Shown: positions 8,570-15,063 of the stretch, piece by piece | Layout: the number at the start of each line of letters is the position of its first letter | How positions within the stretch are numbered: position 1 is the stretch's first letter | Assembly (NCBI GenBank): GCA_023391335.1 | Contig: JAEWBG010000017.1 | Location: 1 to 17,803, forward strand | Reading direction: 5' to 3' | DNA: 17,803 nucleotides | From: Pseudomonadota bacterium | Lineage (GTDB): Bacteria > Pseudomonadota > Gammaproteobacteria > Steroidobacterales > Steroidobacteraceae | Notes under the pieces: generated by a model | Told to the model about the DNA's origin: nothing | Databases searched by the model: none | The model's input: the letters and a program-made list of their open reading frames with translations, nothing else | Position numbers and translations under genes: made by a program

Positions 8570-8595
8570 AAACGCCGCGCTTGAGCGCGGCGTTT
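8570..8595 (-). terminator. strong hairpin after tRNA-Thr, likely terminator
   Basis: A perfect 11-base-pair inverted repeat (arms 8570-8580 and 8585-8595, four-base loop) lies seven bases beyond the CCA end of tRNA-Thr in the direction of tRNA transcription. The stem is very GC-rich with AAA/TTT at its base, and the minus strand continues GCATTTA, so the T-tract is short and broken. It most likely ends the tRNA transcript and could shield the downstream acyltransferase gene. It may also terminate on the opposite strand. Confidence 0.7.
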
Positions 8596-8602
8596 GAGTG
8601 AA

Positions 8603-8678
8603 TGGTGCCGGAGAAGAGATTCGAACTCCCGACCCGCGCATTACGAATGCGCTGCTCTACCAGCTGAGCTACCCCGGC
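8603..8678 (-). tRNA. tRNA-Thr (anticodon CGT)
   Basis: This 76-base tRNA gene has an encoded CCA end. The acceptor stem pairs GCCGGGG with CTCCGGC (one G-T wobble), followed by discriminator A. The D-arm contains AGCTCAGCTGGTAGAGC, and the anticodon arm is a GCGCA/TGCGC stem closing loop TTCGTAA, giving anticodon CGT, which reads ACG threonine codons. The T-arm has loop TTCGAAT with a stem of three Watson-Crick and two G-T pairs. A -10-like box lies upstream and a strong hairpin downstream, so it appears to be a single-tRNA transcription unit. Confidence 0.96.
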
Positions 8679-8690
8679 GCGAGGGGGCGC

Positions 8691-8718
8691 AGTATAGAGA
8701 AACTAGTGACTAGTCACT
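8691..8718 (-). promoter_or_regulatory. candidate promoter of tRNA-Thr with GC-rich discriminator
   Basis: On the minus strand TATACT (8691-8696) is a good -10 hexamer, placed so that transcription would start about six bases before the mature tRNA 5' end at 8678. The bases between are GCGCCCC, a GC-rich discriminator as in stringently controlled stable-RNA promoters. The -35 position, about 8712-8718, falls inside the heptamer arm of repeat copy C and reads only a poor GTGACT/AGTGAC match. The -10 call is from sequence; stringent control is inference. Confidence 0.55.
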
Positions 8719-8871
8719 AGCGGATCGTGACTAGGGGGAACGGGGAACGGGGAACGACTAGGGTTCGTGGATCGTGGTTCGGGGTTTGTGGTTCGGTCGA
8801 TCCACAATCCCTGACCCACGATCCCCGTCTTGCTCTGTAATCCTATCCGCCAGTCACTAGTCACTAGTCAC
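8701..8871. repeat. family-2 heptamer inverted-arm element (copy C)
   Basis: This element has terminal inverted arms of 24 bases (8702-8725 and 8845-8868) matching at 22 positions. From 8701 to about 8798 the sequence can be cut into consecutive 7-base units without losing register: three xACTAGT-type units, one GGATCGT, GACTAGG, three GGGAACG (8736-8756), ACTAGGG, then five TTCGTGG/ATCGTGG/TTCGGGG-type units. The right half, read on the minus strand from 8871, is also heptameric: GTGACTA twice, GTGACTG, GCGGATA, and later ATCGTGG, GTCAGGG and ATTGTGG. An internal 9-base inverted pair lies at 8769-8777 and 8816-8824. The right arm supplies the stop codon of the Fur-like gene; the left arm reaches the tRNA promoter. 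No ORF is present. Confidence 0.8.
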
Positions 8872-9294
8872 TTTTTTCTTGAGCCTTATCACTACCTCCA
8901 CTGCCTCGGCCTCCATCCCCTCAGGCAATGTCGGGAATCGACTGAACTCGATCTGATCGGGCGCGATGTCGACCAGCTCGCCGGTCTCGACGTTATGGAA
9001 ATGATGATGTGCGGATCGGGTGGAGTCGTAGACCGAGCGCTCCGGATCGAGGTGAATTTGTCGCACCAGGCCGCGCTGGGCGAGCACATTGAGCGTGTTG
9101 TAGACCGTCGCTTTCGAGACCCGATCGTCGCCAATTTGCACCTGCGCGAGAATTTGCTCGGCGGTCATGTGGGTCGGCGCGCTCATCAGAATCTCGGCGA
9201 CGCGGAGCCTCTGGGCGGTCGGTTTAACGCCATGGGCCTCAAGCTCTCGAACGAGATCTTGTTGTGGAATCGGGGTCGGGATCTGTGCGCTCAC
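8857..9294 (-). CDS. Fur-family transcriptional regulator lacking cysteines (Irr-like)
   Basis: This 145-residue DNA-binding regulator of the ferric uptake regulator superfamily has a winged-helix N-terminal domain with KPTAQRLRVAEILM (24-37) and recognition helix SKATVYNTLNVL (60-71), then a dimerisation/metal domain with HHHFH (96-100) and ETGELVDI (103-110). There is no cysteine in the protein, so the CxxC structural zinc site of Fur/Zur/PerR is missing; this resembles Irr-type members, which sense heme or iron differently. Target metal and regulon are unknown. The GTG start at 9294 is supported by AGAGGA eight bases upstream and a natural N-terminus. The last residues VTSD and the TAG stop are encoded by the heptamer arm of repeat copy C. 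It is divergent from the pseudopilin genes. Confidence 0.92.
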   Translation of the reverse strand: MSAQIPTPIPQQDLVRELEAHGVKPTAQRLRVAEILMSAPTHMTAEQILAQVQIGDDRVSKATVYNTLNVLAQRGLVRQIHLDPERSVYDSTRSAHHHFHNVETGELVDIAPDQIEFSRFPTLPEGMEAEAVEVVIRLKKKVTSD

Positions 9295-9354
9295 GAGCTC
9301 ATTCCTCTTCTTCAGGAAGCGACCAGGTCACGTGCCCCAGGTCCGTGTCCCACG

Positions 9355-9384
9355 TTTATATCCCAGGGCCGCACTTAGCGGCCC
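9355..9384 (-). promoter_or_regulatory. candidate promoter/operator of the Fur-like gene
   Basis: On the minus strand TATAAA (9355-9360) is a plausible -10 hexamer about 60 bases upstream of the GTG start. Immediately upstream, in the -10/-35 spacer, is a perfect 7-base inverted repeat GGGCCGC/GCGGCCC with a 5-base centre (9366-9372 and 9378-9384). A dyad in that position could be an operator, perhaps for autoregulation. It is GC-rich and unlike the AT-rich classical Fur box, and no good -35 hexamer is visible. Confidence 0.4.
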
Positions 9385-9396
9385 GCAGCATACTCT

Positions 9397-9434
9397 CGCA
9401 CAAGAAATCCTGCGACTAACTCGCCGCTTGTGCG
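9397..9434. promoter_or_regulatory. 8-base perfect inverted repeat upstream of the pseudopilin genes
   Basis: CGCACAAG (9397-9404) and CTTGTGCG (9427-9434) form a perfect inverted pair separated by 22 bases, so the arm centres are 30 bases apart, close to three DNA turns. It lies between the Fur-like gene and the FimT-like gene, 70 bases upstream of the latter. It could be a pair of regulator half-sites or a stem in the 5' leader. The function is unknown and the match could be chance. Confidence 0.3.
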
Positions 9435-9504
9435 GAAATGGGCGGACCGTTTCCAGCCCGATTGGGCATGCTTTGCCGCCCTCGCAACACGGAAGGAGCG
9501 CGGA

Positions 9505-10038
9505 ATGCAGCACCCAAAGGGCGTCACTCTGATCGAGATGCTGGCGACTGTGTCGATCGTTGCCATTCTGGGCGCCTTGGCCGCACCCAGTTTTCAGAAT
9601 CTGGCATTGAGTTCCGAGCGAACCACAGTGGTGAACAACTTCTTCCACGCTCTCTTCCTCGCCCGCAGTGAGGCCATCAAACGCGGTCAAGTGGTCACGG
9701 TGTGCAAATCGGCTGACGGATCGACATGCCTGAAGGCCGGCGAGTGGACCAGCGGATGGATCGTTTTCGTCAACACCGATCACGACGAATCGCCTGTGCG
9801 AGACGAAGATGAACCCGTCCTGCAGGTCTATTCGGGATGGTCTCGCGGCCAGATCACGTCCAATCGCCCAGCCTATTCCTTTAGGCCTTACGTCCAGGGT
9901 GTGGTGAACGGCACGATTCTGTTCTGCGACGCTCGAGGTAGTGCAGAAGCGCGAGCCATCATCATCAGCCACACGGGCCGCCCGCGAGTCTCGCATCGAG
10001 ACGCGAGCAATCGTCCTTTGCGCTGCGCCTCAGGCTAA
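9505..10038 (+). CDS. GspH/FimT-family type IV minor pseudopilin
   Basis: This 177-residue prepilin-like protein would be inserted in the inner membrane, cleaved by prepilin peptidase and built into a type IV pilus tip or initiation complex. The short leader MQHPKG is followed by VTLIEML: cleavage after G6, Glu at +5 (E11), and a hydrophobic helix (about 7-27). The +1 residue is Val instead of the usual Phe, which peptidases tolerate. The C-terminal domain has the family features GWIVFVN, DEPVL, CDARG and a late ISHTGRPRVS, plus cysteines suited to a disulfide. The ATG at 9505 is set by a strong AAGGAG six bases upstream; an upstream in-frame ATG at 9430 would put 25 residues before the leader and is rejected. 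PilV follows 36 bases later. The position corresponds to fimT/fimU of pseudomonads. Confidence 0.92.
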   Translation: MQHPKGVTLIEMLATVSIVAILGALAAPSFQNLALSSERTTVVNNFFHALFLARSEAIKRGQVVTVCKSADGSTCLKAGEWTSGWIVFVNTDHDESPVRDEDEPVLQVYSGWSRGQITSNRPAYSFRPYVQGVVNGTILFCDARGSAEARAIIISHTGRPRVSHRDASNRPLRCASG

Positions 10039-10074
10039 CTATGATTCGCGCCCGAAGTTCGCGAATCAGACCGG

Positions 10075-10539
10075 ATGCCTCGTCACCCAGCCAAAATCGA
10101 TCGACCGCTCGGATTCACGATCATGGAAATCATCGTGGCGCTGCTGGTCGTGGCGGCGGGCATTGTTGGGGTGGCGGCGCTCTATGCGGATCGAGTGCAC
10201 GCCAATGCCGACGCCGAACTGCATGCACGTGCCGTCAGACTAGCCGAAGAGATCGCTGCGCGGATCACGGCAAACTCCGCGGGACGCATCGGCTATGTGG
10301 GGACAGTTGGCGTGGTCTGCGATAAGTCCGCGAAACCGAAGCTTGAGCAAGACGCCGCCGCGATCGAGGGCTCGTGCTGGCAAGACGCGGTGGAAGCCGA
10401 ATTGCCCAGCGGGCTAGGCACCATCACGCGCGATACAACCACCAATCCGGTCGCGTATGTCGTTGCTGTGAGTTGGTCCGCTCCTGAAAGCGGAACGGCG
10501 AGTTACGTTCTAAGAGTGGTGCCGCCGAACGAACCATGA
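10075..10539 (+). CDS. pilV: PilV-like type IV minor pilin
   Basis: This 154-residue type IV prepilin has leader MPRHPAKIDRPLG, cleavage after G13, then FTIMEIIVALLVVAAGIVG: Phe at +1, Glu at +5 (E18) and the PilV-type helix with GIVG. The C-terminal domain is short with two cysteines (in VVCDKS and GSCWQD). PilV helps prime pilus assembly together with FimT/FimU, PilW, PilX and PilE. The ATG at 10075 has little Shine-Dalgarno support, but the leader length is normal. Its TGA overlaps an ATG at 10536 as ATGA, the coupling expected for a following pilW, yet almost none of pilW remains. Assignment as PilV rests on helix type and order in the cluster. Confidence 0.87.
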   Translation: MPRHPAKIDRPLGFTIMEIIVALLVVAAGIVGVAALYADRVHANADAELHARAVRLAEEIAARITANSAGRIGYVGTVGVVCDKSAKPKLEQDAAAIEGSCWQDAVEAELPSGLGTITRDTTTNPVAYVVAVSWSAPESGTASYVLRVVPPNEP

Positions 10540-10592
10540 TTGCATCGCGGCGTGCTCAGGCGAGACGGAACGCAGCTCAACTCCGGGAGGGC
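10536..10592 (+). pseudogene. pilW: probable pilW remnant truncated after its prepilin leader
   Basis: An ATG overlapping the pilV stop (ATGA) opens a frame of 43 codons ending at 10667. Its first 19 codons give a basic stretch ending LREG, which looks like a prepilin leader stopping at the glycine before the cleavage site. After that glycine the expected hydrophobic FxLxE helix is missing. The frame instead continues antisense through the 3' end of ispH, whose TGA is at 10577-10579. In the pseudomonad order pilW, pilX, pilY1 and pilE stand between pilV and ispH, so a deletion with one end here is the simplest reading. Nineteen residues are too few to prove identity; chance, or an assembly join, remains possible. 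Confidence 0.5.
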
Positions 10593-11530
10593 ATCGCGAC
10601 GCGCAGTTCTTTCGGCAAACTAAACACAACGTTTTCAGCCTGCCCGAGCACATTTTCCGGCGCGTGACCGCCCCACTCGCGTAGGCGGCCCACCACGCGC
10701 TCCACGAGAACTTCCGGCGCCGACGCGCCAGCGGTGACACCCACGGTTTGCCTGCCTTCGAACCACTCGCGTTTGAGATCTTCAGGCCCATCGATCAAAT
10801 AGCCGGGAATACCGGCTTTTTCCGCAATCTCGCGCAGACGATTCGAGTTCGAACTCGTTGGTGAGCCGACGACCAGAATGATGTCGCAACGCTCCACCAA
10901 TCGCTTTACGGCATCTTGGCGATTCTGAGTTGCGTAACAGATGTCCTCTTTGCGCGGCGTGGCCAAGGTCGGGAAGCGTCGACGCAACGCATCGACCACG
11001 AGCTGGGTGTCGTCGACGGATAACGTCGTCTGCGTGACGAACGCCAAACGCTCAGGATCGCGAACGTCCAAGCGGTCCACATCCTCCGGCGTTTCGACGA
11101 GCAAAATCTTGCCGCCGAATGAATCGTCGAATTGCCCCATCGTGCCTTCGACCTCGGGATGTCCTTGGTGGCCGATCAAAATGACTTCGCGACCTTCGCG
11201 CGCATAGCGCAGCACTTCCATGTGGACTTTGGTGACGAGTGGACACGTCGCGTCGAAGACCTTGAGTTGACGTCGACGCGCTTCATCCTGAACCGCACGC
11301 GAGACGCCGTGAGCGCTGAAAATCACCGTAGCATCGTCGGGAACTTGATCCAGTTCTTCCACGAATACGGCGCCCATGTTGCGCAGCCGATCGACGACGT
11401 AGCGGTTATGGACCACTTCATGCCGCACGTAGATCGGCGCGCCGAAAAGCTCAATCGCACGCTCCACGATATCGATTGCCCGATCGACACCGGCACAGAA
11501 ACCACGCGGATTCGCGAGCAGAATCTTCAT
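10577..11530 (-). CDS. ispH: 4-hydroxy-3-methylbut-2-enyl diphosphate reductase
   Basis: This last enzyme of the MEP isoprenoid pathway reduces HMBPP to IPP and DMAPP using a [4Fe-4S] cluster. The 317 residues match the family. Cluster ligands are C12 (GFCAGV), C96 (DATCPLV) and C198 (ICYATQNRQ); substrate histidines are H41, H74 and H124, with E126 nearby; GSPTSSNSNRL follows at 222-232. The ATG at 11530 overlaps the lspA TGA as ATGA, which fixes the start; the frame open further upstream is only the lspA antiphase. The conserved C-terminal motif LPKELRVA is followed by just MPSRS before the stop. ispH directly follows lspA, without the fkpB gene found between them in pseudomonads and E. coli. 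It is the last gene of the murJ-ribF-ileS-lspA-ispH run. Confidence 0.97.
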   Translation of the reverse strand: MKILLANPRGFCAGVDRAIDIVERAIELFGAPIYVRHEVVHNRYVVDRLRNMGAVFVEELDQVPDDATVIFSAHGVSRAVQDEARRRQLKVFDATCPLVTKVHMEVLRYAREGREVILIGHQGHPEVEGTMGQFDDSFGGKILLVETPEDVDRLDVRDPERLAFVTQTTLSVDDTQLVVDALRRRFPTLATPRKEDICYATQNRQDAVKRLVERCDIILVVGSPTSSNSNRLREIAEKAGIPGYLIDGPEDLKREWFEGRQTVGVTAGASAPEVLVERVVGRLREWGGHAPENVLGQAENVVFSLPKELRVAMPSRS

Positions 11531-12051
11531 GCGGGCGTCTTCTTGTGTCCGCTCTCGCGAAACGCATCGAGCAGCAAACAACCTGCACCGATGGAGATGC
11601 ACGTGTCGGCGATGTTGAACGCGGGGAAATACCAATCGCGCCAGTGGAAGTAGATGAAATCGACGACATAGCCGTGCCACACGCGATCGATCACGTTGCC
11701 CAGAGCCCCGCCCAATACCAGCGCCAATCCCACTGCCAACAACGTCTGCTCCGCTCGGATGCGACGCATCCAAATCATCAAAGAGAGACTTACCACGATG
11801 GCAAGTGCAATGAAGAACCAGCGTTGCCATCCCGCCGCTTGAGCCAGAATGCTGAACGCCGCGCCTCGATTCTCGAGATAGACGATTTGCAGAAAGGGCA
11901 GCAGTGAAATTGCAGCCTGCATCTTCACCGAGCCGATCACCAATGCCTTCGTGGCTTGATCGAAGATCACGGCAAAGAAGGACAGCCAGAGCCAACTGCT
12001 CGCACCGCGAGTCGGCGTAAACCATACCTTGCTGATCGAGTTCGTGTTCAT
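11527..12051 (-). CDS. lspA: lipoprotein signal peptidase (signal peptidase II)
   Basis: This inner-membrane aspartyl protease removes signal peptides from prolipoproteins after diacylglyceryl transfer. It has 174 residues and four membrane helices. The catalytic pair is D122 (GNVIDR) and D149 (FNIADT); other conserved segments are FDQATK (30-35), ENRGAAFS (60-67) and the VVDFI motif at 129-133. The start at 12051 gives the normal short N-terminus and has GAGAAGG about six bases upstream; a frame start at 12120 would overlap ileS and is rejected. The gene begins 11 bases after the ileS stop, and its own stop overlaps the ispH start by four bases, so it lies in the middle of a tightly packed operon. 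Confidence 0.97.
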   Translation of the reverse strand: MNTNSISKVWFTPTRGASSWLWLSFFAVIFDQATKALVIGSVKMQAAISLLPFLQIVYLENRGAAFSILAQAAGWQRWFFIALAIVVSLSLMIWMRRIRAEQTLLAVGLALVLGGALGNVIDRVWHGYVVDFIYFHWRDWYFPAFNIADTCISIGAGCLLLDAFRESGHKKTPA

Positions 12052-12062
12052 GACATACCTTC

Positions 12063-14861
12063 TCAGCAGTAACGCCTCGTTTCGCCCGGACCCGTCACGT
12101 TCGTCACACAACGTCCGCAAATCTCCGGGTGATCCGCATGATGACCAACATCCGGCTGCTTATGCCAGCAACGTACGCACTTCGCGGCCTCGCTTGGACG
12201 CACCAAGATCCAAGCTGCATTCTTCTCGCCCTCGTCCGCTGGCACCGCATCGGCGGGCCGGCCATCCGCCGCATGCACGCGAACAGCCGATGTAATGAAT
12301 GCGAAGCGCAGTTCAGCGCCGAACGGCTGCAATTGCTTTAGCAGTTCGGGCGCGCAATACAAATCCACCTCCGCATCGAGCGGCGCGCCAATTGCACCGT
12401 CATTGCGGAGCTTCTCCAACTCGCGAGCGACCGCGCTACGCAAGCCGAGGATCGCGTCCCACTGAATGCCATCGTCCTTCGACGTCGGCAGCTCGAACCA
12501 CGTATTGAAGAACACCGATTCCTCGCGCTGGCCGGGCATGTATCGCCAAATCTCTTCGGCGGTAAAAGAGAGAATCGGCGCCAGCCAGCGCGTCAGCGCC
12601 TCGATGATATAGAACATCGCGGTTTGCGCAGAGCGACGCGCCTGACTCTTCGCGGGCGTGGTGTACAGCCGATCCTTCAGTACATCGAGATAGAAGCCGC
12701 CCATATCGACGCTGCAGAAGTTGTGGACCTTCTGGTAGATGAGATGGAACTGATAGTTGCGATACGCATCGACGATTTCGCGCTGCACCTCTTCAGTACG
12801 ACGCAACGCCCAGCGATCGACCGCGACCAACTCGTCCACCGCAACGCTATCTCGAGCTGGATCGAACCCATCGAGATTGCCAAGCAAGAATCGAGCGGTA
12901 TTGCGAATGCGCCGGTACGATTCGGCCACTCGCTTCAGAATCTCGTCCGACAAGCTCATTTCGTTCGCGTAGTCGGTTGCCGCCACCCACAAGCGCAGCA
13001 CGTCCGCACCCAAAGTGCCGACCACTTTTTGCGGCACGATCACGTTGCCCAACGACTTGGACATCTTGCGACCCTTGTCATCGATCGTGAAGCCGTGAGT
13101 CAGCACGGCGCGATACGGCGCGCGGTCGTGCAGCGCGACGGACGTGAGCAGCGAGCTATGAAACCAACCGCGATGCTGATCTGACCCTTCGAGATAGAGA
13201 TCTGCCGGCACCGTCATCTCGGGGCGCAACGCGGACAAGCAGTGATGCATGACGCCCGAGTCGAACCAGACGTCCATGATGTCCGTGACCTTTTCGTATT
13301 CGGGTGCTTCGGCGCCAAGAATGTCGACGGAGTCGAGATCGAACCACGCATCGATGCCGTCGGTTTCCACTCGATCTGCAACCTTCTCCAGCAACTCTGC
13401 AGAGCGCGGATGTAACGCACCCGTGCTCTTGTGCGTGAACAGTGCGATCGGCACGCCCCAGGCGCGTTGACGCGAGATACACCAGTCCGGACGATCCGCG
13501 ATCATGTTGCCGATGCGGCTTTCGCCCCACGCCGGCATCCACTTCACTTTCGCAATCTCTCGCAGCGCACCTTTGCGCAGCCCCGCCTGCTCCATGCTGA
13601 TGAACCATTGCGCTGTGGCACGGAAAATCACCGGCGTCTTGTGGCGCCAGCAATGCGGATAGCTGTGGCGCAGCGATTCCTCTCTCAACAACGCGCCGCG
13701 TTCCTTCAGAACTTCGATCACGTGTTTGTTGGCATCGAACACTTTCTCGCCGGCAAACAACGGCGTGCCTTCAACGAAACGGCCATCGCTGCCAACCGGG
13801 TTGTAAACCTCTAGCTTGTATTTGAGACCGACCGCGTAGTCTTCTTGACCATGACCCGGCGCGGTGTGAACGGCGCCGGTACCTGCATCCAACGTAACGT
13901 GCTCGCCCAAGATCACGGGAACCACACGCTCATAGAAGGGATGATTGAGCTGCACGCCTTCTAATGCAGCACCGTGGACTTCAGCGACTCGCTTCGCATC
14001 CACGATGCCTGCGCGCGCCAGCACCGCATTCGCGAGTTCGTTTGCGAGCACGAGACACTCGCTTCCGGTATCGAACAAGCCGTATGCGATCTCTGCTCCC
14101 AACGCGACAGCTTGGTTTGCGGGTAGCGTCCAAGGTGTGGTCGTCCAGATCACGATGCTTGCTGGCTTAGTCAGCGACGCGATGCCGAAGCGTTTTGCAA
14201 GATCGTTTGCGTCCTTGACCGTGAAACGCACATCGATGGCAGGTGAAGTCTTGTCCTCGTACTCGACCTCCGCTTCCGCAAGCGCAGAACGACAGTCCAA
14301 GCACCAATGAACCGGCTTTAAGCCTTTATAGACGTGACCGTTGCGAAGGATCTGCGCGAACGCACGCAATTGTTCTGCTTCATAGCGCGGCAGCATCGTC
14401 AGGTACGGATGCTCCCAATCGCCCATCACGCCAAGACGTTTGAAGTCTTCGCGCTGACCGTTCACCTGCTCCTGCGCGTACTCGCGACATGCTTGGCGGA
14501 ATGCCCGCGGTTCGAGTTTTTTGATTTCCTTGCCGCGCGTTTTTTCGATCTGATGTTCGATCGGCAGACCGTGGCAATCCCATCCTGGGATGAACGGCGC
14601 ATCGTAGCCGTCGAGCGTGCGCGACTTGACGACGATGTCCTTGAGAACTTTGTTAATCGCGTGACCGAGGTGGATTGCGCCATTCGCATACGGCGGTCCG
14701 TCAGGAAGAATGAAGGTCGGACGCCCTTTCGCACGATCGCGCAACTTCGGATAGATCTGCTGCTCGTGCCACCACTGCAGAAATTCAGGCTCGCGACGCG
14801 CCAGATCTGCCTTCATCGGGAAGCCAGTCTGCGGAAGATTGATGGTTTGCTTGTAGTCCAT
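12063..14861 (-). CDS. ileS: isoleucyl-tRNA synthetase
   Basis: This class I aminoacyl-tRNA synthetase charges tRNA-Ile and has an editing domain (CP1) that removes valine. It has 932 residues, close to E. coli IleS. The N-terminus MDYKQTINLPQTGFPM aligns with the E. coli start. The HIGH motif is HLGH (64-67), WTTTPWTLPANQA marks the editing domain, and KMSKS appears intact near residue 600 in GRKMSKSLGN. A C-terminal zinc site has C895, C898, C915 and C918. The bases before the ATG are CTTCTCCCC with no Shine-Dalgarno, and the heptamer arm of repeat copy D begins about 12 bases upstream, so native leader sequence seems largely displaced. It is the gene after ribf in the ribF-ileS-lspA-ispH order. 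Confidence 0.98.
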   Translation of the reverse strand: MDYKQTINLPQTGFPMKADLARREPEFLQWWHEQQIYPKLRDRAKGRPTFILPDGPPYANGAIHLGHAINKVLKDIVVKSRTLDGYDAPFIPGWDCHGLPIEHQIEKTRGKEIKKLEPRAFRQACREYAQEQVNGQREDFKRLGVMGDWEHPYLTMLPRYEAEQLRAFAQILRNGHVYKGLKPVHWCLDCRSALAEAEVEYEDKTSPAIDVRFTVKDANDLAKRFGIASLTKPASIVIWTTTPWTLPANQAVALGAEIAYGLFDTGSECLVLANELANAVLARAGIVDAKRVAEVHGAALEGVQLNHPFYERVVPVILGEHVTLDAGTGAVHTAPGHGQEDYAVGLKYKLEVYNPVGSDGRFVEGTPLFAGEKVFDANKHVIEVLKERGALLREESLRHSYPHCWRHKTPVIFRATAQWFISMEQAGLRKGALREIAKVKWMPAWGESRIGNMIADRPDWCISRQRAWGVPIALFTHKSTGALHPRSAELLEKVADRVETDGIDAWFDLDSVDILGAEAPEYEKVTDIMDVWFDSGVMHHCLSALRPEMTVPADLYLEGSDQHRGWFHSSLLTSVALHDRAPYRAVLTHGFTIDDKGRKMSKSLGNVIVPQKVVGTLGADVLRLWVAATDYANEMSLSDEILKRVAESYRRIRNTARFLLGNLDGFDPARDSVAVDELVAVDRWALRRTEEVQREIVDAYRNYQFHLIYQKVHNFCSVDMGGFYLDVLKDRLYTTPAKSQARRSAQTAMFYIIEALTRWLAPILSFTAEEIWRYMPGQREESVFFNTWFELPTSKDDGIQWDAILGLRSAVARELEKLRNDGAIGAPLDAEVDLYCAPELLKQLQPFGAELRFAFITSAVRVHAADGRPADAVPADEGEKNAAWILVRPSEAAKCVRCWHKQPDVGHHADHPEICGRCVTNVTGPGETRRYC

Positions 14862-15063
14862 GGGGAGAAGAAGCGGTTAGCGGTTAGCGGTTAGCGGTTC
14901 GCAAGAAAGGCAGAGCACTTCGCTCCGACAATAGATCGCATTGAGATTCAAGCTACACATTCGATGATTCCACAGCACTTCTGACCCACCACTAACCGTG
15001 ACCTAACGACGTTCCTGCAGCTAACGGACATCCACTGAGCCGAACGAAAGAAAATCCTAACCG
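14862..15063. repeat. family-2 heptamer inverted-arm element (copy D) between ribF and ileS
   Basis: The ribF-ileS gap is filled by an element whose arms are heptamer arrays. The left arm has GCGGTTA three times in tandem (14873-14893) plus a fourth unit with one change (14894-14900). The right arm has four perfect copies in inverted orientation (15058-15085), the last three of which overlap the end of ribF. The spacer of about 157 bases contains scattered related pieces such as ACTAACCG and GCTAACGG. On the minus strand the right array is followed by GGATT, as is the GCGGATA unit of copy C. It supplies the RibF stop codon and separates two genes normally a few bases apart in one operon. Confidence 0.85.

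Noticed and set aside
8570..8595. Terminal inverted repeat of an insertion sequence
   Set aside because: The perfect 11-base-pair stem has a 4-base loop and sits directly after tRNA-Thr; a terminator explains it and there is no transposase.
8603..8678. tRNA-Thr as an integration site
   Set aside because: No integrase is nearby and no duplicate of the tRNA 3' end was seen in the window.
8701..8871. Origin of replication iterons
   Set aside because: Tandem heptamers suggested iterons, but unit classes vary, arms are inverted, no replication genes are adjacent and similar elements occur elsewhere in the window.
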